A DNA stretch of 64,000 bases from the NCBI RefSeq assembly GCF_026914185.1, contig NC_070559.1:4748001-4812000 (forward strand), in the 5' to 3' direction. A program made the position numbers and the translations under genes. This document shows positions 39,392 through 51,009 of this stretch, piece by piece; position 1 is the stretch's first letter; every line of letters begins with the position of its first letter. Below the pieces are notes generated by a model. That model was not told where the DNA came from. It searched no databases and worked only from the letters and a program-made list of their open reading frames with translations. The stretch is from Puccinia triticina. Its lineage: Eukaryota > Basidiomycota > Pucciniomycetes > Pucciniales > Pucciniaceae.

Positions 39392-41152
39392 CTAAGATTC
39401 TACTTGAGTAATCAGCTCCTCTAAGTCTCTTGGTACCGCTATCACCAACTGGTCACGGCTCCTGTGTCCGTCTCTCATTCCTCTTGATAGGGCGTCTGCT
39501 CTTTTCTCCGCCGACGAGACGCGTTTAGCTACCAGGTTTATCTGGTGCTCGATCAGCATCTTCTGTATAATCTTCCACTCGGCATTCACGAATCTATTGC
39601 CTGATTTCCTCCTGTGGATAACCGATTTGTTTGTTGAATTATCCGTCCAAACTATGAAAGTCTTGCTCTTTTTTGCCCCGATTTTGATTAGCATCAGTAA
39701 GCCGAGCCGCACCGCAATAGTTTCCAGGCGGGATATTCTTTCCTTCTCTGTTTTCTCCAGCAAACCTTCTTCCAACTTTTCAATTGACCTTAAACGGAAT
39801 TGGGCCCACTTGCGGCCTATCAGCACGCCTATCCCGAAGCTGGTAGACGCATCACCCACCCACCCAATTTCGGTTGGGTTGGGGTTAGAAATCAGTCTTG
39901 TGGATTCGAACCTGAGCAGGGTCGAGAGCCACTCGTGGAGGTCTTCGTTAACATCTAGGGGGACCGGGCAGACTGATTTCCGGTCGACCCATTCCATCAG
40001 CCATTTATAGAGACTGCAAAGGTAGCAGCGGAGCTGTGGCAGGGCGTAAGTGACATGGTTTAGTTGTCCGACTAGTATCTCGACCTGCCCGTATTTAAAA
40101 CGCGCTCTGAGTTCGAGAAAATTCTCAAGCTGTCCAATACGCTTTTTGAGCTTGGCTTCAGGGAGGCGTACCGTCTTCTGGACTCCGTTCCAAATAAAGC
40201 CAAGGTATTTCTGTTTGGTTAGGAACGGGGCAAATTTCTCCTTATTGGTCTTAACGCCCAGCTGATCCAATCGCGTTACCACATCTTTCATCTCCACCGT
40301 CGACAGTGCATCCTTGACAAAGAGGTTGTCATCAACCCACCGGAAAATAGTGATGATGTCAAACTCCTTCATCATAATTTTCTTCCATGCGTCGGCTGGT
40401 TGACCAAATAAACCACACCCTGCTACCCCTCCAAAGGTGATGCGCGTGTCAAGTAGGATCTTGTCGTCAAATGTTCTCACCATCAAGTATGGCCATTGGT
40501 CCGGCGCTGTGGGGATTTGCCGGTAGGCTTTTTCCCAGTCAAATATCGCCAACAAGACGGGGTGTTTCAGCTCTCTGATGAATTTCGCCACCGTGTTGAA
40601 ATTGTCCCAGGTGGTGGTGAAGTCATCCGCGCTCACGAACAAGTTCACCAAGGGTATGTCTTGTCTGCCATGGGGGAAGGACAAGTCGTTGATTGGACGC
40701 AGTGATCCATCTCCGTTTATGACGGCACCCAAAGGGTTGGTACAGAAGAACGGGAGATGTTGATTCACTTCCTCACAGCTGAACGGCCCGAACATCTGTT
40801 TGGCGTCGAGTTCCTTCTTGATTGACTCCTCGATCTTCTGTTGCGCTTGAAGCGCCGACTTGTGATTTGGTGGGGTGAAGAAAGGATCTGGTGATTTCAC
40901 CGTGTGCTGGGGGATGCCCTGGTCGAAGCCATGCACAAATCCGTGCAAGACGTCCTTGAACTGAGGAAGTAAGTTCCACTTACTTGGAGTGGTGGTCCAC
41001 TCTGGGACGTTTATCTCACAGGACACCGCAGTTGGCCACTTTGGGCTAGGAGTCGTGGGACTCAAGCGAGGCTTCTTAGCGCTCGGGGGCATCAGGGGGC
41101 TATCATTACCGTGGGCCGTCAATCTAATGTAGTTACAAGCAGGTGAGAGCAT
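39392..41152 (-). CDS. DIRS-like reverse transcriptase/RNase H
   Basis: 586 residues from ATG with no internal stop. RT motifs: LLAIFDWEKAYRQIP near residue 190, TFGGVAGCGLFGQPADAW near 255 and active site FRWVDDNLF near 285, then KEKFAPFLTKQKYLGF. RNase H-like segment: WVGDASTSFGIGV, RLETIAVRLGL, WTDNSTNKSVIHRRKSGN and KRADALSRGM. The RWVDD box and late ADALSRG fit the DIRS/Ngaro group rather than Gypsy (family knowledge). It follows the gag gene on the same strand. No integrase or recombinase is linked. Confidence 0.75.
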   Translation of the reverse strand: MLSPACNYIRLTAHGNDSPLMPPSAKKPRLSPTTPSPKWPTAVSCEINVPEWTTTPSKWNLLPQFKDVLHGFVHGFDQGIPQHTVKSPDPFFTPPNHKSALQAQQKIEESIKKELDAKQMFGPFSCEEVNQHLPFFCTNPLGAVINGDGSLRPINDLSFPHGRQDIPLVNLFVSADDFTTTWDNFNTVAKFIRELKHPVLLAIFDWEKAYRQIPTAPDQWPYLMVRTFDDKILLDTRITFGGVAGCGLFGQPADAWKKIMMKEFDIITIFRWVDDNLFVKDALSTVEMKDVVTRLDQLGVKTNKEKFAPFLTKQKYLGFIWNGVQKTVRLPEAKLKKRIGQLENFLELRARFKYGQVEILVGQLNHVTYALPQLRCYLCSLYKWLMEWVDRKSVCPVPLDVNEDLHEWLSTLLRFESTRLISNPNPTEIGWVGDASTSFGIGVLIGRKWAQFRLRSIEKLEEGLLEKTEKERISRLETIAVRLGLLMLIKIGAKKSKTFIVWTDNSTNKSVIHRRKSGNRFVNAEWKIIQKMLIEHQINLVAKRVSSAEKRADALSRGMRDGHRSRDQLVIAVPRDLEELITQVES

Positions 41153-41301
41153 GATCAGAAAGGTGGGTCCTAGCGACAGCTACTATTCCCAGCGCTATGA
41201 TAAGGCGGTGGGGTCTTCCCCAGCGGGGTGGTGGGGGGGGGGCAGAACAACATGGAATATGTATGTGGGGGGGGGGGGCGGGTAGCCTACAAATTCCTTC
41301 C

Positions 41302-43166
41302 TCAATGGTCCCTCCTCGTATTGCGGTCGTTGTATGCCGGGTCGTACTGGTTTCCTTTGTATCCCTGGGTGCGGGGGTATTGGCCAGAACTTGGGGCGGA
41401 GCCGCGGTTATTGGGTGGGGAGTGTCCTCGTTGCTGTCCCTTCCCGGCCTGACCGCCTGTTGTCACCTGTGTCTCCAATTTCGAGCTTTCAGTGCCTGTG
41501 ACAGGGTCCCAGGCCTTCCGAGGGCCGCCTTTGATGTATGGGTTCTCCGTGAAATCCGTTTCGTCAAATTTCCTGCAGTGTGCGACCATCTTCTGGGCGA
41601 TGGTGTTGTTGAAGACAGAAATGTTGCTGATTGAGATGGATTTGTTTGGCATCTCGATTCTGTGGGCGAATGCATTGGTCCTCACATTGATGTCGTAGCG
41701 GAGTCCAGTAATAAATCCGTGCTGCGTGACAAGCCGGTCGCAGTGTCTCTTGTGGAGGAGGAGCCACCCGGCGAATTTGGGGTAGTTGGCAATCTCAATT
41801 AAGGCGGCGTAGAAGCCTTGATGGTTTATCGACCATTCTGCGTATGTCTGCGTGTACTCGCAGGGGTAAGGGTAGCCTGTGTACCAATCTTTGTTGACAT
41901 TGGTTTTGTACGCTCTGCTTCTTTTTTGAGAATAATGCAAGATTGCTTTATCCTGCCAGACCTAGTTGAAGATCGTCAAGGGGAGGGGGGCTCTGAGCTT
42001 GATGAGGTTGTTTTTGAAGAATGGTGTGAATCCAACATTGTGGCTTGCCGGCCTCGCATCATCGTCAAAAACTACACCCTTGGGTGTCGCGTCAGTTCCT
42101 CTTGCTTGACCTTCCTTGCCTGTCGAGTCGAGGGCTGGGTAGATGATCGCGACAGGGTCTCGAATGGCCAACAGGGTGGGGTGCACATGCGGCGTGTCAA
42201 CCGCGCGTGAGCTAGCTGCTGGCAGAATCTTGGGTTTGGTCAACCCTTCGCATATCGCAAAATAAATTTTGGCCAGCGCTGTATTGCCTGCGTCCTCCGC
42301 CGCAAAGGCTTGGTCGGTGAGCCAGTCGATCTTCTTCCTGATGGATTCCTTGATGCTGGAGCCCCCAGTGGTAGTGGGGTGCTCCGCTGCGTCGGCGTCA
42401 ACTGGATTTGCAGCTGTGTAGGGTAAACAACAGCGCAAACTCAGTCTCGCTTCATTCCTCTGGATCCTGGTGTTGGCTGGCTTTACTTACCGGTTCCATT
42501 GTTGCGTGGGCCGTTGAACAAATTGCTGCAGAGGCTCGCGAGTGCGTTACCTCTGCTCGAATGGGCTTCCTCGCGATTGGCCAACGGCAACGATGCATCT
42601 ATTACGCTACGGTTAGCGTGTAATACCCTAATTTAGCGTTTTTTTAGCGCCGCTATGCTAAACTAAATTGTAGCGGGCGGACTATTACAATTACAGCTAA
42701 CTCAGATTGGGCAAAAAAGTGCAATTTTTGCTACAAATTACAGCTAATTTAGCGTAGCAAGCCGCTAATTAGCTGTAATTTATCTGTAATTTAGCGTTAG
42801 CAGTTTTTAGCGGGTTGGTATTACGCTAAAAATTACAGCCCCAGATTGTTAGCGACAAGCGCTACAATTTAGTTTTAGCGGTGCTAATTACATTTAGCGT
42901 AATAGATGCATCGTTGCCAACTGGCCTTCCTTTGGGGTTGGTTGTTCTGTTAGAGGCCTCGATTCGGGAGGGGCTTTTGATGACGACCTTGTTGTACGGT
43001 TGGTGGGGGCTGTGGCCTTGGTCTTCTTCTGCTTCTGAGGTTTCAAGGTCAAGGTCTCGGCGATCTCGCGTTGTATCAGTGGCTCGTCCAGGTCGGGGGT
43101 GTCTTCTGCGCTTGCTTGCGCCAGTCGTTTGACGTGGTTGGATGCTTCTTTCATCTGGTCCGTCAT
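41302..43166 (-). pseudogene. gag-like gene of the DIRS-like element (spliced, interrupted)
   Basis: Exon 1 runs from ATG at 43166 (MTDQMKEASNHVKRLAQ) and is split by a 333-bp MITE at 42586-42918; it resumes 42585-42491 and ends at GTAAGT. Exon 2 is 42413-41302, joined in phase after CTACACAG. The product has a Lys-rich segment (KPQKQKKTK), a helical region (WLTDQAFAAEDAGNTALAKI) and a Gly/Asn/Pro-rich C-terminus. A single in-frame TAG at 41962-41964 separates LTIFN from VWQDKAI. The gene is not expressible as it stands unless the stop is read through and the MITE removed. Confidence 0.65.
42586..42918. mobile_element. MITE with perfect 24-bp TIR, rich in TTAGCG
   Basis: 333 bp. The ends GGCAACGATGCATCTATTAC then GCTA are exact mirror images, and the flanking duplication is AAC (42583-42585 and 42919-42921). 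Removing it with one AAC restores the gag frame (GQL then ANR). The interior is dense in TTAGCG and GCTAAT motifs in both orientations. Superfamily uncertain (3-bp duplication). Confidence 0.88.
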
Positions 43167-43440
43167 AGCAAGAGGTGTGGCAAAAAAATGCAAAAAATTA
43201 CCTCCGGCAGTTTGACAGCGATCGTCCGGTGTTGATCTTGAAGCACGGCGATCTGGAAAGCTGCCTGAGTTCCGGCCCGGGCTCTTCTGCCGGTGTATCC
43301 CTCCCATGTGGGTGGGTTTACTGCGGCTGTGCCTCTCCGCGCCTCGTGCGCCGCCTCGGGGCGGCGTGTTGCTGGTGGCAGGTTTGGGAGTCATTGGGCG
43401 CGCCGCTCCATGGACTACGCCCCCATCCGCTGCGCTCCTG
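43167..43440. other. leader region of the DIRS-like element
   Basis: Upstream of the gag start on the minus strand; the frame is open further up and a donor-like GGTAATTTTTTG occurs near 43200, so an untranslated or short coding first exon is possible. Confidence 0.35.
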
Positions 43441-43451
43441 CAAGCAACCAT

Positions 43452-43700
43452 CAATGACCGGTCACAGCTGGCCATTGAGAGGGGTTGTATCCCTGTTGAT
43501 GACCGGTCACAGCCGGCCATTGAGAGGGGTTGTAAACCTGTCGATGACCGGTCACAGACGGCCATTGGGAGGGGTTTTACCCCTGTTGATGACCGCTCAG
43601 CTGGCCATCAAAGAGGATAAACCCTCTTGATAACCGGTCAGCCGGTCATCAAGAGGTTGTATCCTTGCCTCTGTGATGACCGGCTGACCGGTCATCACTG
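43452..43700. repeat. minisatellite array D; right direct repeat of the DIRS-like element
   Basis: Matches 38788-39034 in direct orientation. The array may extend a little beyond the shared part (CCGGCTGACCGGTCATCA near 43680-43697). Confidence 0.7.
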
Positions 43701-44099
43701 GGATCAGAGGTCCTCCAATGGTCTAATGTATGGGATTACAGGTGTAACACATACATAAATATGGCTTTAGCATATGTAAGCCCATAAATATGGCTTTACA
43801 GTAAGTATTTGGGCCAGTGTCTGTAATGTGAGGCCCCCCACAAAAAAAAATTGGCTGGTCAGAAACCTTAGCCCTCATAGAACTGGAATCCACAAGCTCC
43901 AAAGAGCTCAAAAATGTCATTTACATGACATAATGCTCATATGCAGAGTCACAGATCCGGCCCGCGTTTGAAATGTCTTGTTGCGGGCAAGGCTGTAGGT
44001 TAGGATGCCTTGCGCAACTGTAGAAGGGAAGAGTTTGCACCTCCATCATCCCCTTCTCCATTCAGCAAAAGGGTTTCACAACCACTTTTGAGTCTTACA
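43701..44099. other. gene-free stretch
   Basis: Nothing recognised. Confidence 0.4.
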
Positions 44100-44458
44100 C
44101 TGTTACTTTTTGCGCCGTTATTGTTAGCAGTACCGCGCGAACAGCGGCATCACGCGTAATGTAACAGGCCTCTTTTTTTGAGGCCGGTACCAGTAAAGTA
44201 ACGCATTATCCAGCGGATAACACATTATTGAGCAATAAAAGGCCAAATTGGCTCTATTTTGGCCTTTTATTGCTTGTTATCTCGCCCAATATCTGTCGCT
44301 ACGCGCTCAGATATAGTAACAGCCGTCGTGAAAAAAAAAACTCTTGGTGCGATATCAATATCACACTGCCATTACTGGTAACAATAACAATAACGGCCAA
44401 AAATGTTATGTTCTTGTTATGTTACGCGTTACTGTAGCAATAACTACCCACCGTTGTT
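44100..44458. repeat. partial relative of the GTTACG hAT MITE
   Basis: The right end (TAACTACCCACCGTTG, 44443-44456) matches the end of the element at 35281, and the interior is rich in GTTAC/GTAAC. A left end was not located, so the copy is probably truncated or diverged. Confidence 0.5.
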
Positions 44459-44714
44459 GAAAACAGATAAATTTATCTTTCACTTGGTCAATACAGCACA
44501 TACAGGGGTAATTACAAGGATAAAATTTAATAGATTCAAACACATCCCGAAATCCACTTTGTTGGTTTATTGTAAATGCAGGCAAATTAAGGCCCTATTT
44601 TGAGGCACCCATTATACATGCTAAAAGGGAAAACTGATCATGTGCAGCCCTAAATTTGGCCCCCATCTCTACCAAATTTCTAGGACTCCCAGGGTTTGTG
44701 AATCATATACCTGA

Positions 44715-46301
44715 GGCCCCGTTTGGACACCTGGTGTGATATTATAAATTGCATAATAAAATACATAACACCCAAAATGAATTTTGGTTGTCATAACCGC
44801 CAACAAATTTATCATTTGCCTGTTTGGCGCATCCACTCCAGAACACCTCTGGAGTCCACTTATTACAGGTCTGTTTGGCAAACCCAACCAGACCAGTTTC
44901 ATAATACCCACAACCAACCCTCTGGATGGCCTGTTCAACAGGTAATTCAAAGGAGTACATGAATGTGTACCCTCTTGATGACCAGTCAACCGGTCATTGA
45001 AGAGAACACAACAACCTCTGGATGGCCGTTTGGACAGGCCATCCAGAGGACTTCACCTCTTGATGATCGGACAACCGGTCATCAAAGAGGACTTCGCACC
45101 TCTCGATGACCGGACCAGTCATTGAGAGGGACTCTACACCCTCTCAATGACTGCTCAACCGGTCATTGAGAGGGACTCTACACCCTCTTGATGACTGGTT
45201 GACCGGTCATCGAGAGGGACTCTGCACCCTCTTGATGACTGGTTAACCGGTCATCGAGAGGGACTCAACACCCTCTTGATGACTGGTCCGGTCATCAAGA
45301 GGGAATCTACACCTCTTGATGACTGGTCCGGTAATTGAGAGGGACTCTACAACCTCTTGATGACTGGTTGACCGGTCATCAAGAGGGACCCAACACCCTC
45401 TCGATGGCTGGTCGACCGGTCATCAAGAGGGACTCTACACCTCTCAATGACTGGTCCAGTCATTGAGAGGGAATCTACACCTCTCAATAACTGGTCCGGT
45501 CATCGAGAGGGGAAAGTCCTCTTCAATGCCCGGTCAACCGGTCATCGAGAGGTGAAGTCCTCTTCGATGCCCGGTCAACAAGTCATTGAGAGGTTGAACC
45601 ACCTCTCAATGACTGGTTGACCGGACATCAAGAGGTGTAGAGTCCCTCTCAATGACCGGACCAGTCATCAAGAGGTGTAGAGTCCCTCTTGATGACCGGT
45701 CAACCAGCCATTGAGAGGGTGTTGGGTCCCTCTCAATGACTGGTCCGGTCATTGAGAGGTGAGGTCCTCTTCGATGACCGGTTGACCGGCCATTGAGAGG
45801 GTGTAGAGTCCCTCTCAATGACCGGTTGACCGGCCATCAAGAGGGTGTAGAGTCCCTCTTGATGACCGGTCAACCAGTCATTGAGTCCCTCTCGAGGACT
45901 GGTCCGGTCATCAAGAGTTGAAGTCCTCTTTGATGTCATCCGGAGGTGAATAGGTTGTATCCTCTGGATGGCCTGTCCAATTGGCCATCCAGAGTGTGAT
46001 GTTTCCTCTTTGATGACCGGTAGACCGGTCATCAATAGGTGTTGTGTCCTCTTTGATGAGCGGTTGACCGGTCATCGATAGGTTGTGTAGTACGGGCCAT
46101 GGCCACATATCACCCGGAAATAGAGGTCAGGAACTCTATTTCCGAAATGGCTGGGGATATAAATGGCCTGCAATATGGGGTGATGAATTTTACAATATTA
46201 TTGGCCGCACCAAACATGAATAAAGCAGGTGCTATACCCCGAGCACCCCCGGTTATAAGTCGCGCGACTTATAACGGAATTTGGGGCGTCCAAACGGGGC
46301 C
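44715..46301. mobile_element. Harbinger/Tourist-like element filled with minisatellite
   Basis: Termini GGCCCCGTTTGGAC on both strands and a 3-bp duplication TGA (44712-44714 and 46302-46304). The left end continues ACCTGGTGTGATAT as in the element at 22921. Roughly 1.1 kb of the 1587 bp is GACCGGTCAT minisatellite. No transposase. The TGA duplication departs from the usual TWA of the superfamily. Confidence 0.75.
44960..46090. repeat. palindromic GACCGGTCAT minisatellite (array E)
   Basis: More than 20 units of the form TTGATGACTGGTTGACCGG then TCATCGAGAGGGACTC. Units on the left read mostly in one orientation; after about 45620 the flanking GTGTAGAGTCCCTCTC appears in the opposite one, so the whole array has mirror symmetry. 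Confidence 0.8.
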
Positions 46302-46507
46302 TGAACATTTATCATGTATGATGGTGCATCCAAAAGGGGCCTGTAGGATTCAGGAGACCTGCTTGTGCATCTGTTCACCACCAGGTTCTGGGAGGATATC
46401 TGTAGCGCATAAGGGCTAGAATGAAAATATCAGAAAATTATGAAAAATGATTGTGGGGCCAAACTTGGACAATCCCTTTTGTGGAGGGTCCCTGGGGGAC
46501 AGCATCC

Positions 46508-47478
46508 TGTTGGAAAGTAGACTCAGAGAATGTGCTACTTTACTTATGAAATGAGGAAAGAGAACTACATAGCCTATCTACAAAGTCTGTGACAAATGTC
46601 ACAGTCAAGATCTCAGACAGTGTCACAACATGTCAGCCTTAGAGTCAACACATCTGACCTAAAGTCTGCCTTTTTCTACTTTTTACATATGAATTACTTC
46701 ATATCTTTTTCATCTTAAGAGATATCATTGTTTTGACTTCATATTCCGTTTCCTCATGCAATTTTAACCCTAGTTACAACTTACCAATTCTTTGTAACTA
46801 TACTCCTTCCCTGAGTTCTTGAGTTGTGGCGCGCATGCGCAGTTGTGACATGTCAGCGCTACCAGGCGCGCCAAACCACATGTTCATATGTAATTACATA
46901 AGCAAACTGTGAAAATTTTTGAATTCAGGATCCCCCTTTCCTGAGGAGGATCTACAGACTTCAGCACACCAGAACCACACCCCAGATAGCCCAGGATCAC
47001 CACCAAATAGATTACCACGCTCTCAGTACACCTACCGTCACAGGCACCTAGGATATTGACAGTAAGTAAACTCTTTCACTGAAACTTGCTTATCCAGAGT
47101 GAAACTCTGTTGCTCTTGATTGTTTCTTCATTTCTTTAACTCTTTCAATCATCAAAGATCAAAAGGTTGTCTCTGACAAAGACCTATAAAATCAGAGCAG
47201 AGTAGTAACCCTACTTCTGAATCCCACCAACGTTTCCTTGTTGTGATTGGAGGCTGTTGCACTCTTTTTGTCCTGGCACAGCTGGCATCCAAATTTTCCA
47301 GGTTGAGAATAGCCCAGATCAATTAATAAAGACTTAAAGTCTAGGCCTGATCTTCTCTTTCTCTCTCTTTCTCTTCTTCTCTCTCAGTTTGTATTTCTTT
47401 ATCCCAAGAAATCCAAACTATTCCCCCCTCTTTTCCTTGTGTCCTGCTGTCACATAAGAGACACAGGCTCACACAACA
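46508..47478. mobile_element. solo LTR, 971 bp (Copia-like ends)
   Basis: Begins TGTTGGAAAG and ends CACACAACA, flanked by a perfect 5-bp duplication CATCC (46503-46507 and 47479-47483). No internal region, primer site or second LTR, so it is a solo LTR left by recombination. TGTTGGA ends are common in Copia elements (inference). The surrounding GGAGGGTCCCT repeat also occurs near 22800. Confidence 0.88.
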
Positions 47479-47483
47479 CATCC

Positions 47484-48260
47484 CACCTTTGTACAAAGAT
47501 GTAATTATTTAATTTTGGCAAGTTTGACATCTAGATATTGGCTGTAAAACAGCCTCAAGAAATGATTTCTTCTGTGTGAGGCTGAAGCATCTTTCAAGTT
47601 TTTTATATGTGCTTCACAGGCGTGCTGAATTATTCCTTCTCCATAAGATGCACAAGAATGTAAATAAAAATAATTATGAACAATCACTCAACAGACACAA
47701 AGCAAAGGCAATGTATACACATTGCCTATGTTTTGGGCCTGGGGAATAGATTTAATAAGGCAAATAAAAATAATGTGAATTGAAATAAAAGATTATTTTT
47801 AGTCAAAATTATCCCACTTTCTTAAATCCACAGAATTCTAGACCTGTAGATCTAAGTTTTAGGGTGTTTCCTTTTCACAAAATGGGGCAAAAAATGCCCC
47901 ATTATTCTTGCTTGGCACGTTGAATATCCCCAAAGGCCCTATGGATGACCCTCCAGCTGTGCCGGAGCAACAAGCAAAAGAGGGCCGGTTGGTAAACTGT
48001 CCAGGGAGGGCCTAACAAAGCAGTTAGGGGGCGGACAAAACCAAATCCCCTGCGGATCAATCAATCCCAAATCCCTCCTTATATACCTGCAGGCACCATC
48101 TCACCGCACCACCCGCTTACCCAGACCACGGCCACGTACGCTATCGTAACTGCCTTGGTGGCGCCTCTACCCTCGACGCCACACCCTTCAACCCACACTC
48201 CACACAACGGGCTGTTGTTGCCACGGGGCACAATAACTCATACCAGGCCCAAAATCACGC
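47484..48260. other. gene-free stretch
   Basis: Only short frames; nothing recognised. Confidence 0.4.
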
Positions 48261-49915
48261 CGCCCGTTGCCCCAGCATGACAAGCACACAGGCCCATCCC
48301 GCTCACCACTGAACCTGGCCTACCCCTTCCTCGCCAACAATCCCCCCAAAACTCTGGCTGAAACCAAAACTCAGCTATCTGGTTGGTTCCAAGGGATCAA
48401 TGCCAGCTACGAAGCACTCTACCAAGAGGTCCATGAAACTTGTCGCCGTCAGGGTGTACTGATTGACCTGGTCAAGAAGACAAAACACCCCTAATGCTAA
48501 GGGTAAGCCTAGACACCACCAGTCCACCCAAAAAAATGCAAAATAAACCCTGTCGAGTCTGACTCATGACCCATCAATCCTAGCTATAAAAACCTTCCAA
48601 CTGAGCGGACCAACCCATTTCTTAGCTGCCCCCACCCCCAATTGCAACCCACATTACCTTGAGCCTATGCTGATTTTCAAACTTTTTTTCGCCCTGTTCT
48701 AAGCATTTTTGGATTGACTATGTTGTCACCATCAACCATATCCTTATTACCTCCGCGTTCAACAAGCCGTCTCCTCCTGGGATCAGCAAGCCGACCGACT
48801 GGCCCAATACTGCTGATGTGCTCTGCACGACCGTCTAGCTCAGCAGGACCACCCAGTCTGACCTCCCTGCTTGCTAGACTTTGCATATCCTGTATCAAGG
48901 ATGGCCCTGACTTCAGCAAGCCCCCCGCGTCTGTTGAAACACTCCAGCTGGCCGCCGAGTCGCAGCGGGCCGCCCACATGATCCTGCGTCTCAACGACCA
49001 GGTTGTTGCCGCCTTTGTCACCAGCCACCTGCAGCCCACCATTGTCCGGCAGGCTGTTGCTGCCAGTAAAGATCCCAACATTGCTCATTGCTTAGGTTAC
49101 CCGGCAGTCCTAGGCCACAGTTTCAGCATGGGAGGGGCCTCTTTACGCCACACGCTCGGGATGAGCGTTAAGGATATTTGCACACTCAGCCAATGGACGT
49201 CGAGCTGCTACAAGCTTTACATCAGGCCTTACGCGCCGGGCAATCTGCGGCGCACAAGAGCATCCTAACAACCGTCGGGAAAGAGGCCGTAGAGTTGATT
49301 GAGAATGTAGACGGAATTCCTTAAAAGTTGTTGTTTCTGCACAGTTTTTTTGAGGAGTTTGGGGGGTTCACGCGCGGCTCAGGCTCCTCCAAAACCCTGA
49401 GTTAGTGGGTTTACGCCTGAACCCCTCTTCTCCATTGTTGCAAGAAACTCTCCGTATCATTTCTCTCAACCTGGTCGAGGCGAGGAGGGAGACCTGCGTC
49501 TCAACAACCAGGTCGTTGCCGCCTTTGTCACCAGCCACCTGCAGCCCGCCATTGTCCGGCAGGCCGTTGCTCCCAGTAAAGATCCCAACATTGCTCATTA
49601 CTTCGCCGTTGTCGGCCGCATCAGAAGCTCCATCCTTCTCAATGCCATGCCTGAGATCATTAACAGCCTCGACGTCTCCACCAATACCCCGCCCTCTTCC
49701 CCCAGTCCACGCCCACCCTCTCTACCTATCCGAACTACACCCTTGACAGGAGGACACCAGGCCCCCCTCTCCTCTAAACCTCCCATACTATCACCACCAC
49801 CAAGTCTCCATCAAAAAACCCTTCATCCTCCGAAATTCTGCAGTGACGCGCTGGCAGACTGGCCTTATACACAATCTTGTCCAATCAATCCTCAGCATTA
49901 TACTTGATGTTGGCG
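48260..49915 (+). pseudogene. fragments of a decayed multi-exon gene, family unknown
   Basis: Several coherent protein pieces lie in order on the plus strand: ANNPPKTLAETKTQLSGWF (48340 region), a piece reading QQAVSSWDQQADRLAQY with stops (48755 region), SQRAAHMILRLNDQVVAAF (48970) and AVVGRIRSSILLNAMPEII (49605). Frameshifts, stops and a duplicated segment break it. I do not recognise the domain. It is probably one copy of a dispersed rust gene family. The segment 48988-49089 is repeated at 49497-49598. Confidence 0.5.
49110..49262 (+). pseudogene. tyrosine recombinase C-terminal remnant
   Basis: Reads GHSFSMGGASLRHTLGMSV then KDICTLSQWTSSCYKLYIRPY. The pattern matches the end of DIRS/Crypton-type tyrosine recombinases (GHSFR.G.AS..., LGRW, nucleophile YKLYIR). 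Here the catalytic Arg after HSF is Ser and LGRW has become LSQW, so it is inactive. It lies between the two copies of the duplicated segment noted above. Confidence 0.55.
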
Positions 49916-50164
49916 GGGCACCTGAAGCCTGCTTGTCATTTTTTATGTTGCTGATGATTTTTCCTATTTGATCATCAAGATAATTGGCTGTATTGGAGGA
50001 CAAGCCACATAACTACATATTGAAGGCTTACACGGACTTGACAAAGTAAGCACCCAGGTTGTGATTCCTTCTATTAATAAATCTTGCTCAACTCCAACAT
50101 CACTTATTAACTCTGTTGTTACCAGTCAACTAACAATGTATTCCTAAGATATTTTTCCCCTTTT

Positions 50165-50371
50165 TCAAACATGCAGGTTAAGGCAGCAGATTTAGACAGG
50201 ATTTGGAAGATATTGGGTAAAGATCCAAGGCATCATACCATCAAACTAATTATCAGCAATGAGGAAGATAAAATGGATGCTCATGTGGATGATGAGCATA
50301 CAGAAGGAACATGGTTTCCTGTTGATATGGAAAATGGAATTGGCCTTCCCTGGAGCTATGACTGGCATAAC
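50165..50371 (+). pseudogene. isolated exon-like fragment, unknown
   Basis: After an acceptor-like ATGCAG the frame reads VKAADLDRIWKILGKDPRHH and later DDEHTEGTWFPVDMENGIG. It looks like a real coding exon by composition, but no family is recognised and no start or partner exon was found. Confidence 0.35.
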
Positions 50372-51009
50372 AGATATTTGTCATTTTTTCTTCCTCTTTT
50401 TTCTGTTGCCTCCTATCAACAAGGCTTCTCTGCAATGTTGTTAATGGTGATTGTATTATATTCTTACCTTGATGGCATACATGTAAGGCCGCGTTTGTTA
50501 GCATGATAAATATAGTGTAATCATAAAAACACACTATAATTACATATTGTAAAACACATTTTTTTAGGCTAATATTTTGTAAGTCAACTGTCATAAACCT
50601 GAACAGTTGATTTCCAAAAGATTAGCCAAAATAATAATGTTTTACATATAACTAGACTTTTAGGGCGGCTTCGCCGCTGCTTGTCTCAGACTGTGCATTA
50701 AGATCAGGTTTAATTCAGACACTATTGAAAAGTCTCCCTCACAGCCACTGAAGAAATATCCAAGTTTATTAAAGACACAGTTTTTTCCGACTCGCAAAAA
50801 AAAATTCAAGGGTTTCCCCTACAAATAAAAAAAATGAGAGGAAAAAAATCAAGGGTTTCCCCTTTTACAAAAAATCATTCAAAAAAACACAAATCTCCCC
50901 TAATTAATGATAAAAAAAATCTCAACCTAGCCCCCCAGCATCAGCAGAAGCGCTGTGTCCACAGGCTCACCCCCCAGCCCATGTCAAGTGCACAGGTCAA
51001 AAGGGATGG

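Noticed and set aside
44960..46090. CRISPR-like regularly repeated array
   Set aside because: Units are imperfect, palindromic and contiguous with no unique spacers, and the genome is eukaryotic.
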